A DNA stretch of 64,000 bases from Streptomyces sp. ISL-1 (GCF_018614585.1 NZ_JAGGOI010000006.1:218332-282331); one strand, 5' to 3'; positions 8,675-17,429 are shown, counted from the stretch's first letter. Numbers and translations are program-made. Notes: a model not told the origin generated them from the letters alone.

Positions 8675-9460
8675 ATGACTGCTCTTCGCATTGCCGCCGC
8701 CGCTGCCGCCGCCGTCGCACTGACGGTCGCGGGCACCGCGCACGCCCACGGCGCGCCGACCGACCCCGTCAGCCGGGTCGTCGCCTGCGGCCCCGATGGG
8801 GTGCAGCGCGAGTCCGCGGTCTGCCGGGCCGCCGTCGCCGCGAACGGGGGAGTGGCGTTCGACGAGTGGGACAACGTGCGGGTGGCCGATGTCCGGGGCA
8901 GAGACCGGGAGTTCATCCCGGACGGAGAGCTGTGCAGCGCGGGCCTCGATGCGTACAAGGGTCTGGACCTCGCCCGCGAAGACTGGCCGGCGACGACCCT
9001 GACGGCCGGTGCCCGGTTCACACTCACCTACCTGTCGACCATCCCGCACGAGGGAACGTTCCAGCTGTATCTCACGAAGGCGGGCTACGATCCGACCGTG
9101 CCGCTGAAGTGGGACGACCTGGCCCCGGAACCCGTCGGCGCGGCCACCGACCCCCGCCTTGTGGACGGTGCGTACCGGATCCCCGGGCGGCTCCCGGCGG
9201 GACTCACGGGCAGCCATGTGCTCTATACGGTCTGGCGCAACTCGAGCACCGCGGACACCTACTACTCCTGCTCCGACCTGGTGCTGACGGGCGAGACGGC
9301 CCAGCCGCAGCTGGGAGGCGAGCCCCCCGAGCGGCAGGCCGCGGCATCCGCGGAGCGCGACGCGGACAAGCAGGCAATCTTCCTCGGCGGGGTGGCCGCA
9401 CTGCTCGGGCTGCTCGCCGTGGCCGCATCCGCGCTGGTCCGGCGCCGCGGTCACCGATAG
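8675..9460 (+). CDS. Membrane-anchored AA10-type lytic polysaccharide monooxygenase
   Basis: A 261-residue secreted copper enzyme of the chitin/cellulose-binding type. The start at ATG 8675 has AAGGAG ten bases upstream. A signal peptide ends at AHA-HGAP, so the mature protein begins with histidine 25, the first ligand of the copper histidine brace. The second brace histidine is H125 in STIPHEGTF. Cysteine pairs (VVACGPDG, AVCRAA, ELCSAG and YYSCSD) fit the family disulfides. A linker (about 205-230) leads to a C-terminal transmembrane helix (FLGGVAALLGLLAVAASALV) and a basic tail, so the enzyme should stay on the cell surface rather than being freed. There is no separate carbohydrate-binding module. 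The call is strong; the polysaccharide target is unknown. Confidence 0.88.
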   Translation: MTALRIAAAAAAAVALTVAGTAHAHGAPTDPVSRVVACGPDGVQRESAVCRAAVAANGGVAFDEWDNVRVADVRGRDREFIPDGELCSAGLDAYKGLDLAREDWPATTLTAGARFTLTYLSTIPHEGTFQLYLTKAGYDPTVPLKWDDLAPEPVGAATDPRLVDGAYRIPGRLPAGLTGSHVLYTVWRNSSTADTYYSCSDLVLTGETAQPQLGGEPPERQAAASAERDADKQAIFLGGVAALLGLLAVAASALVRRRGHR

Positions 9461-9590
9461 TAGCCCCGCCTGCGGCCTGCGCGACCGCCTTCCGCGGGCC
9501 CGTGGCCGGCAGCGGGTGCGCCTGGCGAGGAGGCGGGCACCGGCCGGGAATGCCGCCGGGGCCGGCGGGGTTACATCACCAGGCGCTGAT

Positions 9591-9607
9591 GTGAATGCTG
9601 CATTCAC
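9591..9607. promoter_or_regulatory. Candidate Zur operator ahead of zinc-free ribosomal protein genes
   Basis: GTGAATG-CTG-CATTCAC is a perfect 7-3-7 palindrome, 41 bases upstream of rpmG. Its TGAAT...ATTCA core resembles the TGAAAATGATTTTCA pattern of actinobacterial Zur boxes. Zur represses zinc-independent L33/L31 paralogues in Streptomyces, so position and target agree. Confidence 0.6.
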
Positions 9608-9648
9608 CCCCACCACCAGGTGGGCCCGTGAGGCGCCGGGAGGAACAC

Positions 9649-9813
9649 ATGGCCCGCAGTAATAGCCGTCCGGTCATCACCTTGCGGTCGTCCGCCGGGA
9701 CCGGCCAGACGTATGTGACGCGCAAGAGCCGCCTCAACAACCCCGACCGGCTGCTGCTGCGCAAGTTCGACCGCGTCCTCGGTGAGCACGTCCTGTTCCG
9801 CGAGGAACGCTGA
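9649..9813 (+). CDS. rpmG: 50S ribosomal protein L33, zinc-independent paralogue
   Basis: A 54-residue basic protein (start [10 protein letters not shown], core [19 protein letters not shown]) matching bacterial L33 along its full length. The two CxxC zinc-ribbon pairs of the ordinary form are absent; there is no cysteine at all. This is the C-minus paralogue that replaces the zinc-binding copy when zinc is scarce, releasing zinc for the cell. GGAGGAA lies just upstream of the ATG. It forms an operon with the similarly zinc-free L31 gene 49 bases downstream, behind a candidate Zur box, which supports zinc-dependent repression. Confidence 0.95.
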   Translation: MARSNSRPVITLRSSAGTGQTYVTRKSRLNNPDRLLLRKFDRVLGEHVLFREER

Positions 9814-9862
9814 CCCGCCGACGGACACCGGCCGCCCCCGCAAATCGAGGAAGGAATCCCGC

Positions 9863-10123
9863 ATGAAGCCTCGTATCCACCCCGTCTCCCGTCCGGTCGT
9901 CTTCCGTGACCGTGCGGCTGACGTCGCCTTCCTGACCCACTCGACAGCGGACTCCGCGCAGCGTGTGGAGTGGGAGGACGGCAACACCTACCCGGTGATC
10001 GACGTGGAGATCTCCTCGGCGAGCCACCCCTTCTACACCGGCACTTCCCGGGTGCTGGACACGGCCGGCCGTGTGGAGCGCTTCGAGCGCCGCTACGGCA
10101 CCGCCGCGTCGGCCCGGAACTGA
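9863..10123 (+). CDS. rpmE: 50S ribosomal protein L31 type B, zinc-independent
   Basis: An 86-residue protein (start [14 protein letters not shown], then [10 protein letters not shown] and [11 protein letters not shown]) with the full L31 type B (YkgM-like) pattern. The CxxC motif found in zinc-binding L31 is missing. GAGGAAGGAAT precedes the ATG at 9863. It follows rpmG and ends just before a strong hairpin terminator, so the two form a compact zinc-starvation operon under the palindrome at 9591. Type B L31 substitutes for the zinc-containing copy on the 50S subunit during zinc limitation; that copy is presumably elsewhere on the chromosome. Confidence 0.95.
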   Translation: MKPRIHPVSRPVVFRDRAADVAFLTHSTADSAQRVEWEDGNTYPVIDVEISSASHPFYTGTSRVLDTAGRVERFERRYGTAASARN

Positions 10124-10139
10124 CCCGGTCCACCGGCAA

Positions 10140-10170
10140 GGCGCGGCCGCCCAGCACGGGCGGCCGCGCC
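10140..10170 (+). terminator. Hairpin terminator after rpmG-rpmE
   Basis: A perfect 13-base stem (GGCGCGGCCGCCC with its complement) encloses the loop AGCAC, 17 bases past the rpmE stop. There is no T-run, as is common in Streptomyces. Confidence 0.8.
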
Positions 10171-10275
10171 GTCGTGTTCCTGCCCCGATGCGGCCTGTCA
10201 CGGTCCGTGGGAGGCCGGGCGGCCTGATTGGCTACCCCTCGACAGCTGCACCCACGACGTCGAGAGGCGATTCGA

Positions 10276-11226
10276 GTGACCTCATCCACCGCAGCCACGG
10301 CACAGAGCGACCGGGCGGACCGTCCCACGGTGGCGGTGCTCGGCACCGGCATCATGGGCGCCGGGATGGCACGCAACCTGCTCCGCAGCGGCCTGCCGGT
10401 CCGCGCGTGGAACCGTACGCGGGCGAAAGCGGAAGCACTCGTGGCCGACGGAGCGTACTGTGCCGAATCGCCGGCCGACGCCGTCACCGGCGCGGACGTG
10501 GTGCTGACCATGCTCACCGACGGACCGCGGGTGCTCGCGGCCATGCGGGAGGCGAGCGGGGGTCTCTCCCCTGGAACGGTGTGGGCGCAGTCGGCCACCG
10601 TGGGGGACGCCGCCACCGCCGAGCTGGCCGACTTCGCGCGACAGTTCGGCCTCACCTTTGTCGACGCACCTGTTCTCGGCTCGAAGGAGGCCGCGGAAGC
10701 AGGGCAGTTGCTGGTCCTGGCCGCGGGTCAGGACAGCGCCCGCGGAATTCTCGCGCCGGTCTTCGACGCCGTTGGCCGGCGCACCACGTGGGTCGGCGAC
10801 GACGGCTCCAGTGGGGCCGCCAGCAGGCTCAAGCTCGTCCTGAACAGCTGGGTCGGCGCGCTGACACATGCCACGGGTGAGGCGATCGCCCTTGCGCGGG
10901 GCCTCGGCGTCGATCCGCGGGCCCTCCTCGACGGCGTGTCCGGCGGACCGCTGGACAACGGGTACTTGCGGGCCAAGTCCGCGGTAATCCTCAGTGGCGA
11001 CTACACGCCGAGCTTTTCGGTCGCCAACGCGCTCAAGGACGCGCGGCTGATCGTCGAAGCGGGGGAGCGGGCGGGCGTACGCCTGGATGTCGCGCGGGCG
11101 GGAGTGGCGCGCTTCGAGCGGCTGGAGCGCCGGGGACAGGGCGATCGCGACATGGCGGCCACCTATTTGGCGTCCTTCGACGAAGGCCAAGAGCCTTCCC
11201 CGGGCGCCCTGGACGGCCGGCGCTAG
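10276..11226 (+). CDS. NAD(P)-dependent beta-hydroxyacid dehydrogenase family protein
   Basis: About 316 residues from GTG 10276, preceded by GAGAGG. The N-terminal Rossmann domain opens with VAVLGTGIMGAGMARNLL, and VLTMLTDGPRV follows the second nucleotide-binding strand. The substrate-site region FVDAPVLGSKEAAEAGQL corresponds to the DAPVSGG signature of 3-hydroxyisobutyrate/6-phosphogluconate-type dehydrogenases. KLVLNSWVGAL carries the lysine and asparagine at the usual catalytic positions, and an all-alpha C-terminal domain completes the fold. The specific hydroxyacid is not evident; imine-reductase-like members share this layout. It converges with the mannosidase gene, sharing a CTAG in which both genes use a TAG stop. 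Confidence 0.85.
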   Translation: MTSSTAATAQSDRADRPTVAVLGTGIMGAGMARNLLRSGLPVRAWNRTRAKAEALVADGAYCAESPADAVTGADVVLTMLTDGPRVLAAMREASGGLSPGTVWAQSATVGDAATAELADFARQFGLTFVDAPVLGSKEAAEAGQLLVLAAGQDSARGILAPVFDAVGRRTTWVGDDGSSGAASRLKLVLNSWVGALTHATGEAIALARGLGVDPRALLDGVSGGPLDNGYLRAKSAVILSGDYTPSFSVANALKDARLIVEAGERAGVRLDVARAGVARFERLERRGQGDRDMAATYLASFDEGQEPSPGALDGRR

Positions 11227-14200
11227 GCCCGTGAAAGACGCAGCGTCAGGATCTGGAACGGGCGCAGCGTCAGCGCCACCCCGCCGTCCGCGACGGTGAC
11301 CGGTTCGTCCGGCAGCGGACGCTCCAGCAGATCCGTGACCTGCGCCCCGGCCAGCGGGAAGCCCGTTCGCAAGGTCGCCTTGGCCCGGCCACCGACGCAT
11401 TCGTAGAGCCGTACGACCACATCGCCCGAGCGGTCGTCCGCGAGCTTCACCGCCTCGACCGTTACAGCGGGGTTGTCGCTGCTCACCACCGGCTCGATGC
11501 TCCCGGCCGCCTGTGCCACCCGCAGCGGCAGGTTGAGCGCGTACCCCTCCGCGATCGCGTCCTGGACCGTCGCGCCCGGCAGCAGCGCGTAGGTGAAGCG
11601 ATGGGTGCCCTGGTCGGCCTGGGGGTCCGGGACGCGGGGTGCGCGCACCAGGCTGAGGCGGACCGTGGTGGTCGTGCCGCCGTCGTCCCGCGTGGTGCGG
11701 GTGACATCGTGTCCGTACGTCGAATCGTTGATGACGGCGACTCCGTAGCCGGGCTCCGCGACATGTACCCACCGGTGGCCGTACACCTCGAAACGGGCCG
11801 CTTCCCAGCTGGTGTTGGTGTGGGTGGGCCGGTGGACATGGCCGAACTGGATCTCCGCCGTGGCCCTGTCGGCCCGGACGTCGATCGGGAAGGCCGCCTT
11901 GAGGATCTTCTCGGCCTCGTGCCACTCGATCTCGGTCGCTACGTCCACACGTCGGCTGCCCGCCCGGACCGTGACGGTCTGCACGATGCGCGAGCCCTTG
12001 CCGAAGGCGCGCTCGACCCGCACCGCGCCGACCAGCGGTCCGCTCCCGACGACCGTGACCGACTCGGTGTCGAGCAGATCGGTGAAGCGGTTCCTGTAGT
12101 GCTTGTCGATGTCCCAGGCATCCCAGTGGTTGGGCAGGTCGCCGTGCAGCCGCAGATGGTTTCCGGGGGCGGCGAGGACCTCACGGTCGGCGACCAGATC
12201 CCGCACGGACGCCAGCGTGCCGTCGTCCGCGACGGTGACGCGGACAAGGCCGTTGTCGAGCGTACGGCCGGTCACGGACACCGGCCGTGGGGCTTCACCG
12301 GCGCCGACGGGGGCGCTGCCGCTCGCCGGAACCTCTGTGTGGACGGGGGCACCGTCCGGGCCGGTGATCACCTCGGCGCGAGCACGCGGGCTCGTGTTGA
12401 AGACGTACGGGCTCCCGGACCCCAGGGCGGACAGGGCATCGCCGGTCAGCGCCTCCAGCTCCCGCGCCACCCGCGCGTACTCCGCCTCCGCCTCGCGGTG
12501 CACCCAGGCGATCGACGAGCCGGGCAGGATGTCGTGGAACTGGTGCAGCAGGACCGTCTTCCACAGCCGGTCGAGCTTCTCGTACGGGTAGTCGTAGCCC
12601 GGCGCGTGCAGCGCGGCCGCGGTCGCCCACAACTCGGCCTCGCGCAGCCCGTGTTCACTGCGGCGGTTGCCCTGCTTGGTGCGGGCCTGCGAGGTGTAGG
12701 TGGCGCGGTGCAGCTCCAGATAGAGCTCGCCGGACCATACGGGCGCGTCCGGGTACTCCGCTCGCGCCGCCTCGAAGAACGCGTCCGGGTGCTCGACCTT
12801 GACCTTCGCCGAGCCTTCGAGGTCGGCGAGACGCCGCGCGCGCTCCATCATTTCGCGGGTGGGGCCGCCACCGCCGTCGCCGTGCCCGAACGGCGCCAGC
12901 GAGCGGGTACCGCGGCCCTTGTCCTGGTAGTTGCGCACGGCGTGCGCCATTTGCCTGCCGGAGAACTCGACGTTGTAGGTGTCCACCGGCGGGAAGTGCG
13001 TGAAGATCCGCGAGCCGTCGATGCCCTCCCACCAGAACGTGTGGTGGGGCAGCTTGTTGGTCTGGTTCCAGGACAGCTTCTGGGTGAGGAACCACTCGTT
13101 GCCGGCCAGCTTCGCCAGCTGCGGATAGGCCGCGTTGTAGCCGAAGGAGTCCGGCAGCCAGACGCCCTTGGTCTCGACGCCGAAGTGCTCCATGAAGAAG
13201 CGCTTGCCGTGGACGAACTGGCGGGCAATGGCCTCGCCGCCGGGCAGATTGCCGTCGGACTCCACCCACATGCCGCCGACCGGCGCCCACTGGCCGTCCG
13301 CGACGGCCTTCTTGATGCGCTCCCACACCCGCGGGTAGTTGTCGCGGACCCACTCGTACTGCTGGGCCTGCGAGCAGGCGAAGACGAACTCCTCGTACTC
13401 CTCGGCCAGTGCGGTGACATTGGAGAAGGTGCGGGACGTCTTGCGCTTGGTCTCGCGGATCGGCCACAGCCAGGCGCTGTCGATGTGCGCATGACCGACG
13501 GCCGACATGGTGTGGGCGCTGGCGTGCGCGGGCTGCCGCAGCACCGGCCGCAGCAGCTCTCGTACGTCCGCCGCCGTGCCGGAGATGTCGTCCAGGTCCA
13601 GCGCGTCCAGCGCGCGGTCGAGCGCGTGCATGATCTCGTGCCTGCGCGGCTCGTGCTCGCCGAGCTCCAGCATCAGCTCGCGCAGCACCTGCACATCGAG
13701 CGAGAGGTGCCAGACGTCCTCGTCGAGTACGGCGAGGTCGGCGCGGGCGAAGGTGTAGAGAGGCTCGCGGCCGGCGGTGGCCTTGTCGCCGAGCGGGGTC
13801 GGGCGGAAGCCGCCTGCCAGGATATCGGGGTTGGACGCGGCCTCGAGGAGGTAGTCGATCCGCTCGCCGCCCGCCGCGGGGTTGGCGATCGGCACGTACT
13901 GGTTCTGCGGGTTGACCGCCTTGAGTGGGCTGCCGTCCAGGGTGTGGACGAGGGCCTCGGCCTGGTTGCCCGGCCAGGGGCCGGTGAAGCCGAGGTCGAA
14001 GACGGCCTCGACGCGACGGCCAACCCAATGGGCGGGGACTTCGCCGCGGACCCTGAACCAGGTCGTGCCCCAGGGCGGGCCCCACGGCGTGCCCATCGCG
14101 AACGGCTCGTACGTCTGCGACGCGGCCTCGGCGAAGGGCACCGGCTCGTCCGGGGCCTGCCATGCCGTGACGTCGAAGGGGAGCGAGGCGGCGTGGACGG

Positions 14201-14267
14201 CGGGCTGGATGCGCTGCTGGAGGACGCGCTCGACGCGATCCTCGATGCGACGGCGTTCATCATGCAT
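11223..14267 (-). CDS. Alpha-mannosidase, glycoside hydrolase family 38
   Basis: A 1014-residue cytoplasmic enzyme (no signal peptide) that removes alpha-linked mannose by a retaining, metal-dependent mechanism. The N-terminal beta domain holds WGTTWFRVRGEVP. The catalytic domain carries the metal ligands in GHAHIDSAWLW (H259, H261, D263) and the nucleophile D373 in WLPDSFGYN. The helical middle domain has FHDILPGSSIAWVH, supplying another histidine ligand. The C-terminal beta-sandwich domains extend to the end, and the length is normal for the bacterial/yeast Ams1-like branch. It lies nine bases after a GH4 gene and downstream of a DeoR regulator in one operon, suggesting intracellular breakdown of imported mannosides or mixed oligosaccharides. 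Confidence 0.93.
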   Translation of the reverse strand: MHDERRRIEDRVERVLQQRIQPAVHAASLPFDVTAWQAPDEPVPFAEAASQTYEPFAMGTPWGPPWGTTWFRVRGEVPAHWVGRRVEAVFDLGFTGPWPGNQAEALVHTLDGSPLKAVNPQNQYVPIANPAAGGERIDYLLEAASNPDILAGGFRPTPLGDKATAGREPLYTFARADLAVLDEDVWHLSLDVQVLRELMLELGEHEPRRHEIMHALDRALDALDLDDISGTAADVRELLRPVLRQPAHASAHTMSAVGHAHIDSAWLWPIRETKRKTSRTFSNVTALAEEYEEFVFACSQAQQYEWVRDNYPRVWERIKKAVADGQWAPVGGMWVESDGNLPGGEAIARQFVHGKRFFMEHFGVETKGVWLPDSFGYNAAYPQLAKLAGNEWFLTQKLSWNQTNKLPHHTFWWEGIDGSRIFTHFPPVDTYNVEFSGRQMAHAVRNYQDKGRGTRSLAPFGHGDGGGGPTREMMERARRLADLEGSAKVKVEHPDAFFEAARAEYPDAPVWSGELYLELHRATYTSQARTKQGNRRSEHGLREAELWATAAALHAPGYDYPYEKLDRLWKTVLLHQFHDILPGSSIAWVHREAEAEYARVARELEALTGDALSALGSGSPYVFNTSPRARAEVITGPDGAPVHTEVPASGSAPVGAGEAPRPVSVTGRTLDNGLVRVTVADDGTLASVRDLVADREVLAAPGNHLRLHGDLPNHWDAWDIDKHYRNRFTDLLDTESVTVVGSGPLVGAVRVERAFGKGSRIVQTVTVRAGSRRVDVATEIEWHEAEKILKAAFPIDVRADRATAEIQFGHVHRPTHTNTSWEAARFEVYGHRWVHVAEPGYGVAVINDSTYGHDVTRTTRDDGGTTTTVRLSLVRAPRVPDPQADQGTHRFTYALLPGATVQDAIAEGYALNLPLRVAQAAGSIEPVVSSDNPAVTVEAVKLADDRSGDVVVRLYECVGGRAKATLRTGFPLAGAQVTDLLERPLPDEPVTVADGGVALTLRPFQILTLRLSRA

Positions 14268-14276
14268 GTGCGGCTC

Positions 14277-15617
14277 CTACCTCAGGTACGCGAGCGCGGG
14301 GTGGACGCTGGTGTAGCCGTCGACGAGACGGCGGGCGACGGTCACGGAATCGACGAGGGGATGCAGGGCGAAGGCCTTCACAGCGGTCGCACGCGAGCCG
14401 CTGTCGGCCGCCGCCAGGACCTCGCGCTCGACGGCCTTGACGGCGCAGACCAGTCCGGCGGCGTGCGGCGGCAGCGGGGAGACGGAGACCGGGTGCGCGC
14501 CGTTCGCGTCGACGAAGCAGGGCACTTCGACGACCGCCTCCTCGTCCAGCACGGAAAGCGTCATGCGGTTACGGACGTTGAGGATGAGCGTCGTGCGCCG
14601 GTTGTGCGCGATGGCCCGCATCAGGGCAAGGGCGACCTGCTCGTAGCCGCCGGACTCCAGGTCGCGGGCATCGCGCTCGCCGGCCCCCGCGGCCTCGCGG
14701 TTGTGCGCCATGTAGGTCGCCTCCCGCTCGGCGCGGGTACGGTCCCAGGTCGCCAGGGCCGGGGCGTCGGGCCGCTCCATCTCCGCGTAGAACCGGGCCT
14801 GTTGCTCATGGAGGAAGGCCCCGCGGGTCTGCTTCGCCTCCTGGTAGGCGCGTACCGCCTCGCGGTTGAAGTAGTAGTAGTGCAGATATTCGTTGGGGAT
14901 CGCGCCGAGGGAGCGCAGCCAGTCGGGGCCGAAGAGCTTGCCCTCCTCGAAGGAGCCGAGCAGCTCGGGGTCGGCGAGCAGCCGGGGCAGTTCGTCGCGG
15001 CCCTCGACGCGCAGGCCGCGCAGCCAGCCGAGGTGGTTGAGGCCCGCGTAGTCGATCCACGCGGTGTCGGGGTCCGCGCCCAGCGCGCGGGCGACCCGGC
15101 GGCCGAGGCCCACCGGAGAGTCGCAGATGCCGATGACGCGGTCGCCGAGGTGCCGGGCCATGGCCTCGGTGACCAGACCGGCCGGGTTGGTGAAGTTGAT
15201 GACCCAGGCGTCGGGGGCAAGCCGGGCGACCCGGCGCGCGATGTCGACGGCGACCGGGACGGTGCGCAGTCCGTACGCGATGCCGCCCGCGCCGACCGTC
15301 TCCTGACCCAGCACGCCCTCGGCAAGCGCGATCCGTTCGTCGGCCGCGCGACCTTCGAGGCCGCCGACGCGGATCGCGGAGAATACGAAGTCGGCGCCGC
15401 GCAGGGCCTCGTCGAGGTCGGTGGTGACGGTGACCCGCGGGGCGTCCGGCACGCCTTTCGCCTGATCGGCGAGGACGCGCGCGATCGCGGCCAGCCGGCC
15501 GGCGTCCAGGTCGTGCAGGGTTACCTGGGTGATACGGCCCTCGGCGTGATCGCCGAGCAGAGCGCCGTACACCAGCGGCAGCCTGAAGCCCCCGCCGCCG
15601 AGGATCGTGAGCCTCAT
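14277..15617 (-). CDS. GH4-family 6-phospho-beta-glucosidase-like enzyme
   Basis: A 446-residue NAD-dependent glycosidase of family 4, which cleaves by an oxidation-elimination mechanism needing NAD and a divalent metal. The NAD-binding loop is LTILGGGGFRLP (3-14). AIRVGGLEGR, then INFTNPAGLVTE and GICDSPVGLGRR follow, with metal ligand C165. DYAGLNHLGWL supplies ligand H195. This order is typical of 6-phospho-beta-glucosidases. Its ATG overlaps the DeoR stop by four bases (ATGA), so it is translated with the regulator. No transporter or PTS gene is visible nearby, so how the phosphorylated sugar arises is unclear. Subfamily assignment is less certain than the GH4 call. Confidence 0.9.
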   Translation of the reverse strand: MRLTILGGGGFRLPLVYGALLGDHAEGRITQVTLHDLDAGRLAAIARVLADQAKGVPDAPRVTVTTDLDEALRGADFVFSAIRVGGLEGRAADERIALAEGVLGQETVGAGGIAYGLRTVPVAVDIARRVARLAPDAWVINFTNPAGLVTEAMARHLGDRVIGICDSPVGLGRRVARALGADPDTAWIDYAGLNHLGWLRGLRVEGRDELPRLLADPELLGSFEEGKLFGPDWLRSLGAIPNEYLHYYYFNREAVRAYQEAKQTRGAFLHEQQARFYAEMERPDAPALATWDRTRAEREATYMAHNREAAGAGERDARDLESGGYEQVALALMRAIAHNRRTTLILNVRNRMTLSVLDEEAVVEVPCFVDANGAHPVSVSPLPPHAAGLVCAVKAVEREVLAAADSGSRATAVKAFALHPLVDSVTVARRLVDGYTSVHPALAYLR

Positions 15618-16363
15618 ACCTCAACCACCTTCACTCCTGCCTCGTCGAACGCCACGCGGGTCGCCGGGTGCGCGGGTGCGTTGGTCACGACTGTGTCGAG
15701 GGCCGCCGGGCCGCACACCTTGGCCATGCCTGTGCCGGGGAACTTGCCCGCGTCGGCGAGGAGTACCACCGAGTCCGCGGCGGCGATCATCGCCCGCTTG
15801 ACCGGGACCTCGATCACCGTGGTGTCCATGACCTGGCCGTCGGGACGGATGCCGCTCGTGCCCAGGAACAGCCAGTCCGCGTGCAGCTGGCGGAGGTTGT
15901 CCTCGGTGAGGAAGCCGATCAGGGAGCGGTACTCCCGCCGGACCATCCCGCCGAGCAGTATCAGCTCGATCCCGGTGTCGTCCGCCAGCTCCTCGTAGAC
16001 CACCAGATTGCTGGTGATCACGGTCAGTCTGCGACCGTGCAGCTGCCGGGCCAGGCGGTAGGCGGTGGTGCCGATGTCGAGGAGGACGGACTGCCCCTCC
16101 TCGATCATGGCCGCGGCCCGCACCGCTATCGCGTCCTTCTCCGGGACCCTGATCTCGGCCACCTCGGCGAACGGCTGATCGCCCTCCTCGACCGCGGCTC
16201 CCCCGTGGACGCGCGTGAGCAGGCCCTCCTCCTCCAGCTTGACCAGGTCGCGCCGGACGGTCGCGGGGCTCACGCCGAGCTGGTCGGACAGGTCGGTTAC
16301 TGCTGCGGGGCCGCCTGATCGCAGGGCTCGCAGGATGAGTTGATGTCGCCGCTCAGCCAGCAC
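15614..16363 (-). CDS. DeoR/GlpR-family transcriptional regulator
   Basis: About 249 residues when started at GTG 16363 (VLAERRHQLILRALR), the usual DeoR beginning; the frame is open to 16390. The N-terminal winged helix-turn-helix (VTDLSDQLGVSPATVRRDLVKLEEEG) is followed by the family wing LLTRVHGGA. The C-terminal phosphosugar-sensing domain includes LLDIGTTAYRLA, VITSNLVV, LILLGGMVRREYRS and DWLFLGTSGI, all in the expected order. It probably controls its own operon with the GH4 and GH38 glycosidases in response to a sugar phosphate. A small inverted repeat lies just upstream of the start. Confidence 0.9.
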   Translation of the reverse strand: MLAERRHQLILRALRSGGPAAVTDLSDQLGVSPATVRRDLVKLEEEGLLTRVHGGAAVEEGDQPFAEVAEIRVPEKDAIAVRAAAMIEEGQSVLLDIGTTAYRLARQLHGRRLTVITSNLVVYEELADDTGIELILLGGMVRREYRSLIGFLTEDNLRQLHADWLFLGTSGIRPDGQVMDTTVIEVPVKRAMIAAADSVVLLADAGKFPGTGMAKVCGPAALDTVVTNAPAHPATRVAFDEAGVKVVEV

Positions 16364-16390
16364 ACCGGAAACGCTACTCGTCAGTCTCAA

Positions 16391-16402
16391 GCATTTCTAT
16401 GC
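16391..16402. promoter_or_regulatory. Short inverted repeat upstream of deoR-type gene
   Basis: GCAT-TTCT-ATGC lies 28 bases upstream of the chosen DeoR start, in a stretch that is much richer in A and T than its surroundings (16381-16430). This could be the promoter and self-regulation site of the glycosidase operon. Confidence 0.35.
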
Positions 16403-16728
16403 GTCTTTTTGCTCGACTCTTGCCAATGCTGCGCGCCGGGCGCGCGATCCCGTGACGCGCTCGTGCCGCGGGTCTGTCCGTACAGCACCACACCGTGGCA
16501 GGCGCAGCTCAAGGCGTGCACGGCACGACTGGGGCATGGTGATGACCGGCGCGCTCCTCGCACTGATACCGCTGGCGGCCGTCTTCGCGATCGGCGCCCG
16601 TCAGGTGATCGCCGACCTGGCCGAGGGAGCCATCCGCCGATGCTGTCCGTACGTCCCTTGGGAACGCCCGAGATCCCGTCCTGGCGGCGCCTGCCGATGC
16701 GCGCCGTGGACCGCTGTCCCGGAAGTCT
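16403..16728. other. Intergenic region with a doubtful short ORF
   Basis: No convincing gene lies here. A plus-strand frame from ATG 16536 to 16790 begins like a short membrane helix (MVMTGALLALIPLAAVFAIG) but then turns into arginine/proline-rich sequence and runs into the 3' end of the convergent glycolipid-binding gene. It may be the decayed start of a small membrane protein. Confidence 0.4.
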
Positions 16729-17316
16729 CTATGGCCGGGGCCGTCCCGGGCTCAGTGACAGCCGGTGCGCCAGACCCTGGTAGTCGATGACGAGGCCGTC
16801 CCCGTCGAACTCCACATCCCTGCGGTAGTCGCCCGAAGTGAACCGGATACGCGCACCCGTCTCGGTGTGTGCGAGGTGGGTGTAGGTCTGCTGTGACGCG
16901 TGCACGGTCAGATCCGGCACCGAGACCCAGGCCATCAGGAACGTCCGCTCGCCCGGCCCCAGTTGGAGGGCGTGTCGCAGCACCGGCATGGTGTTGGTGA
17001 GGGGGCACAGCCCGAGGTCGCAGTCGAGCGCGCCGTCGACCTCGGGCAGCGGCTCCCCGTTCGCGGTCCACCTGCCGTGCCCGTCGTGCAGCAGAGCCAG
17101 TTCGCGCGAACCCGTGGCGGTCGCGGCGCGCACATGCAGCTCGCGGGTGACGAAGTCCTCGCCGGTGTCGAGGTCGTACGAGATCCAGTGCACCTCCGGC
17201 CGGGTTCCGACCGCGCGTCCGCGGGCCTTCAGGGTCGTGCCACGGATCTCGATCCAGGAGGTCTCGTACCCCAGGCTCTCCGTGACTTCCCAGGTGACGA
17301 CGTGAGAGGTGACCAT
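16729..17316 (-). CDS. Putative glycolipid-binding domain protein
   Basis: A 195-residue protein covering the whole of the putative glycolipid-binding family (DUF1089 type). Its beta-rich pattern includes GYETSWIEIRGTTLKARGRAVG, VHWISYDLDTGEDFVTREL, the aspartate-rich VDGALDCDLGLCPLTNTMPVLR and FLMAWVSVPDLTVHASQQTY near the C-terminus. There is no signal peptide or membrane helix, so it is probably cytoplasmic. The family is widespread in actinomycetes and known mainly from structure; ligand and role remain unproven. The gene stands alone with its own start MVTSHVVTWEV. Confidence 0.78.
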   Translation of the reverse strand: MVTSHVVTWEVTESLGYETSWIEIRGTTLKARGRAVGTRPEVHWISYDLDTGEDFVTRELHVRAATATGSRELALLHDGHGRWTANGEPLPEVDGALDCDLGLCPLTNTMPVLRHALQLGPGERTFLMAWVSVPDLTVHASQQTYTHLAHTETGARIRFTSGDYRRDVEFDGDGLVIDYQGLAHRLSLSPGRPRP

Positions 17317-17429
17317 GCCTCACCCTAACGAGCCGGAGTGCTCACCGGCTGGGAGCCTCGCGCAGCGGATGGTCGTGGACCAGTGCCGGATGGGGGTTGT
17401 CCGACGCGCCCGACCTGGCCGTCGACGCG

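Noticed and set aside
11601..15998. Plus-strand open frame of about 1465 codons opposite the GH38/GH4 genes
   Set aside because: Shadow of the GH38, GH4 and DeoR genes; no family features and no ribosome site.
16536..16790. Short membrane-like ORF on the plus strand
   Set aside because: Only the first 20 residues look real; the rest is low complexity and overlaps a convergent gene.
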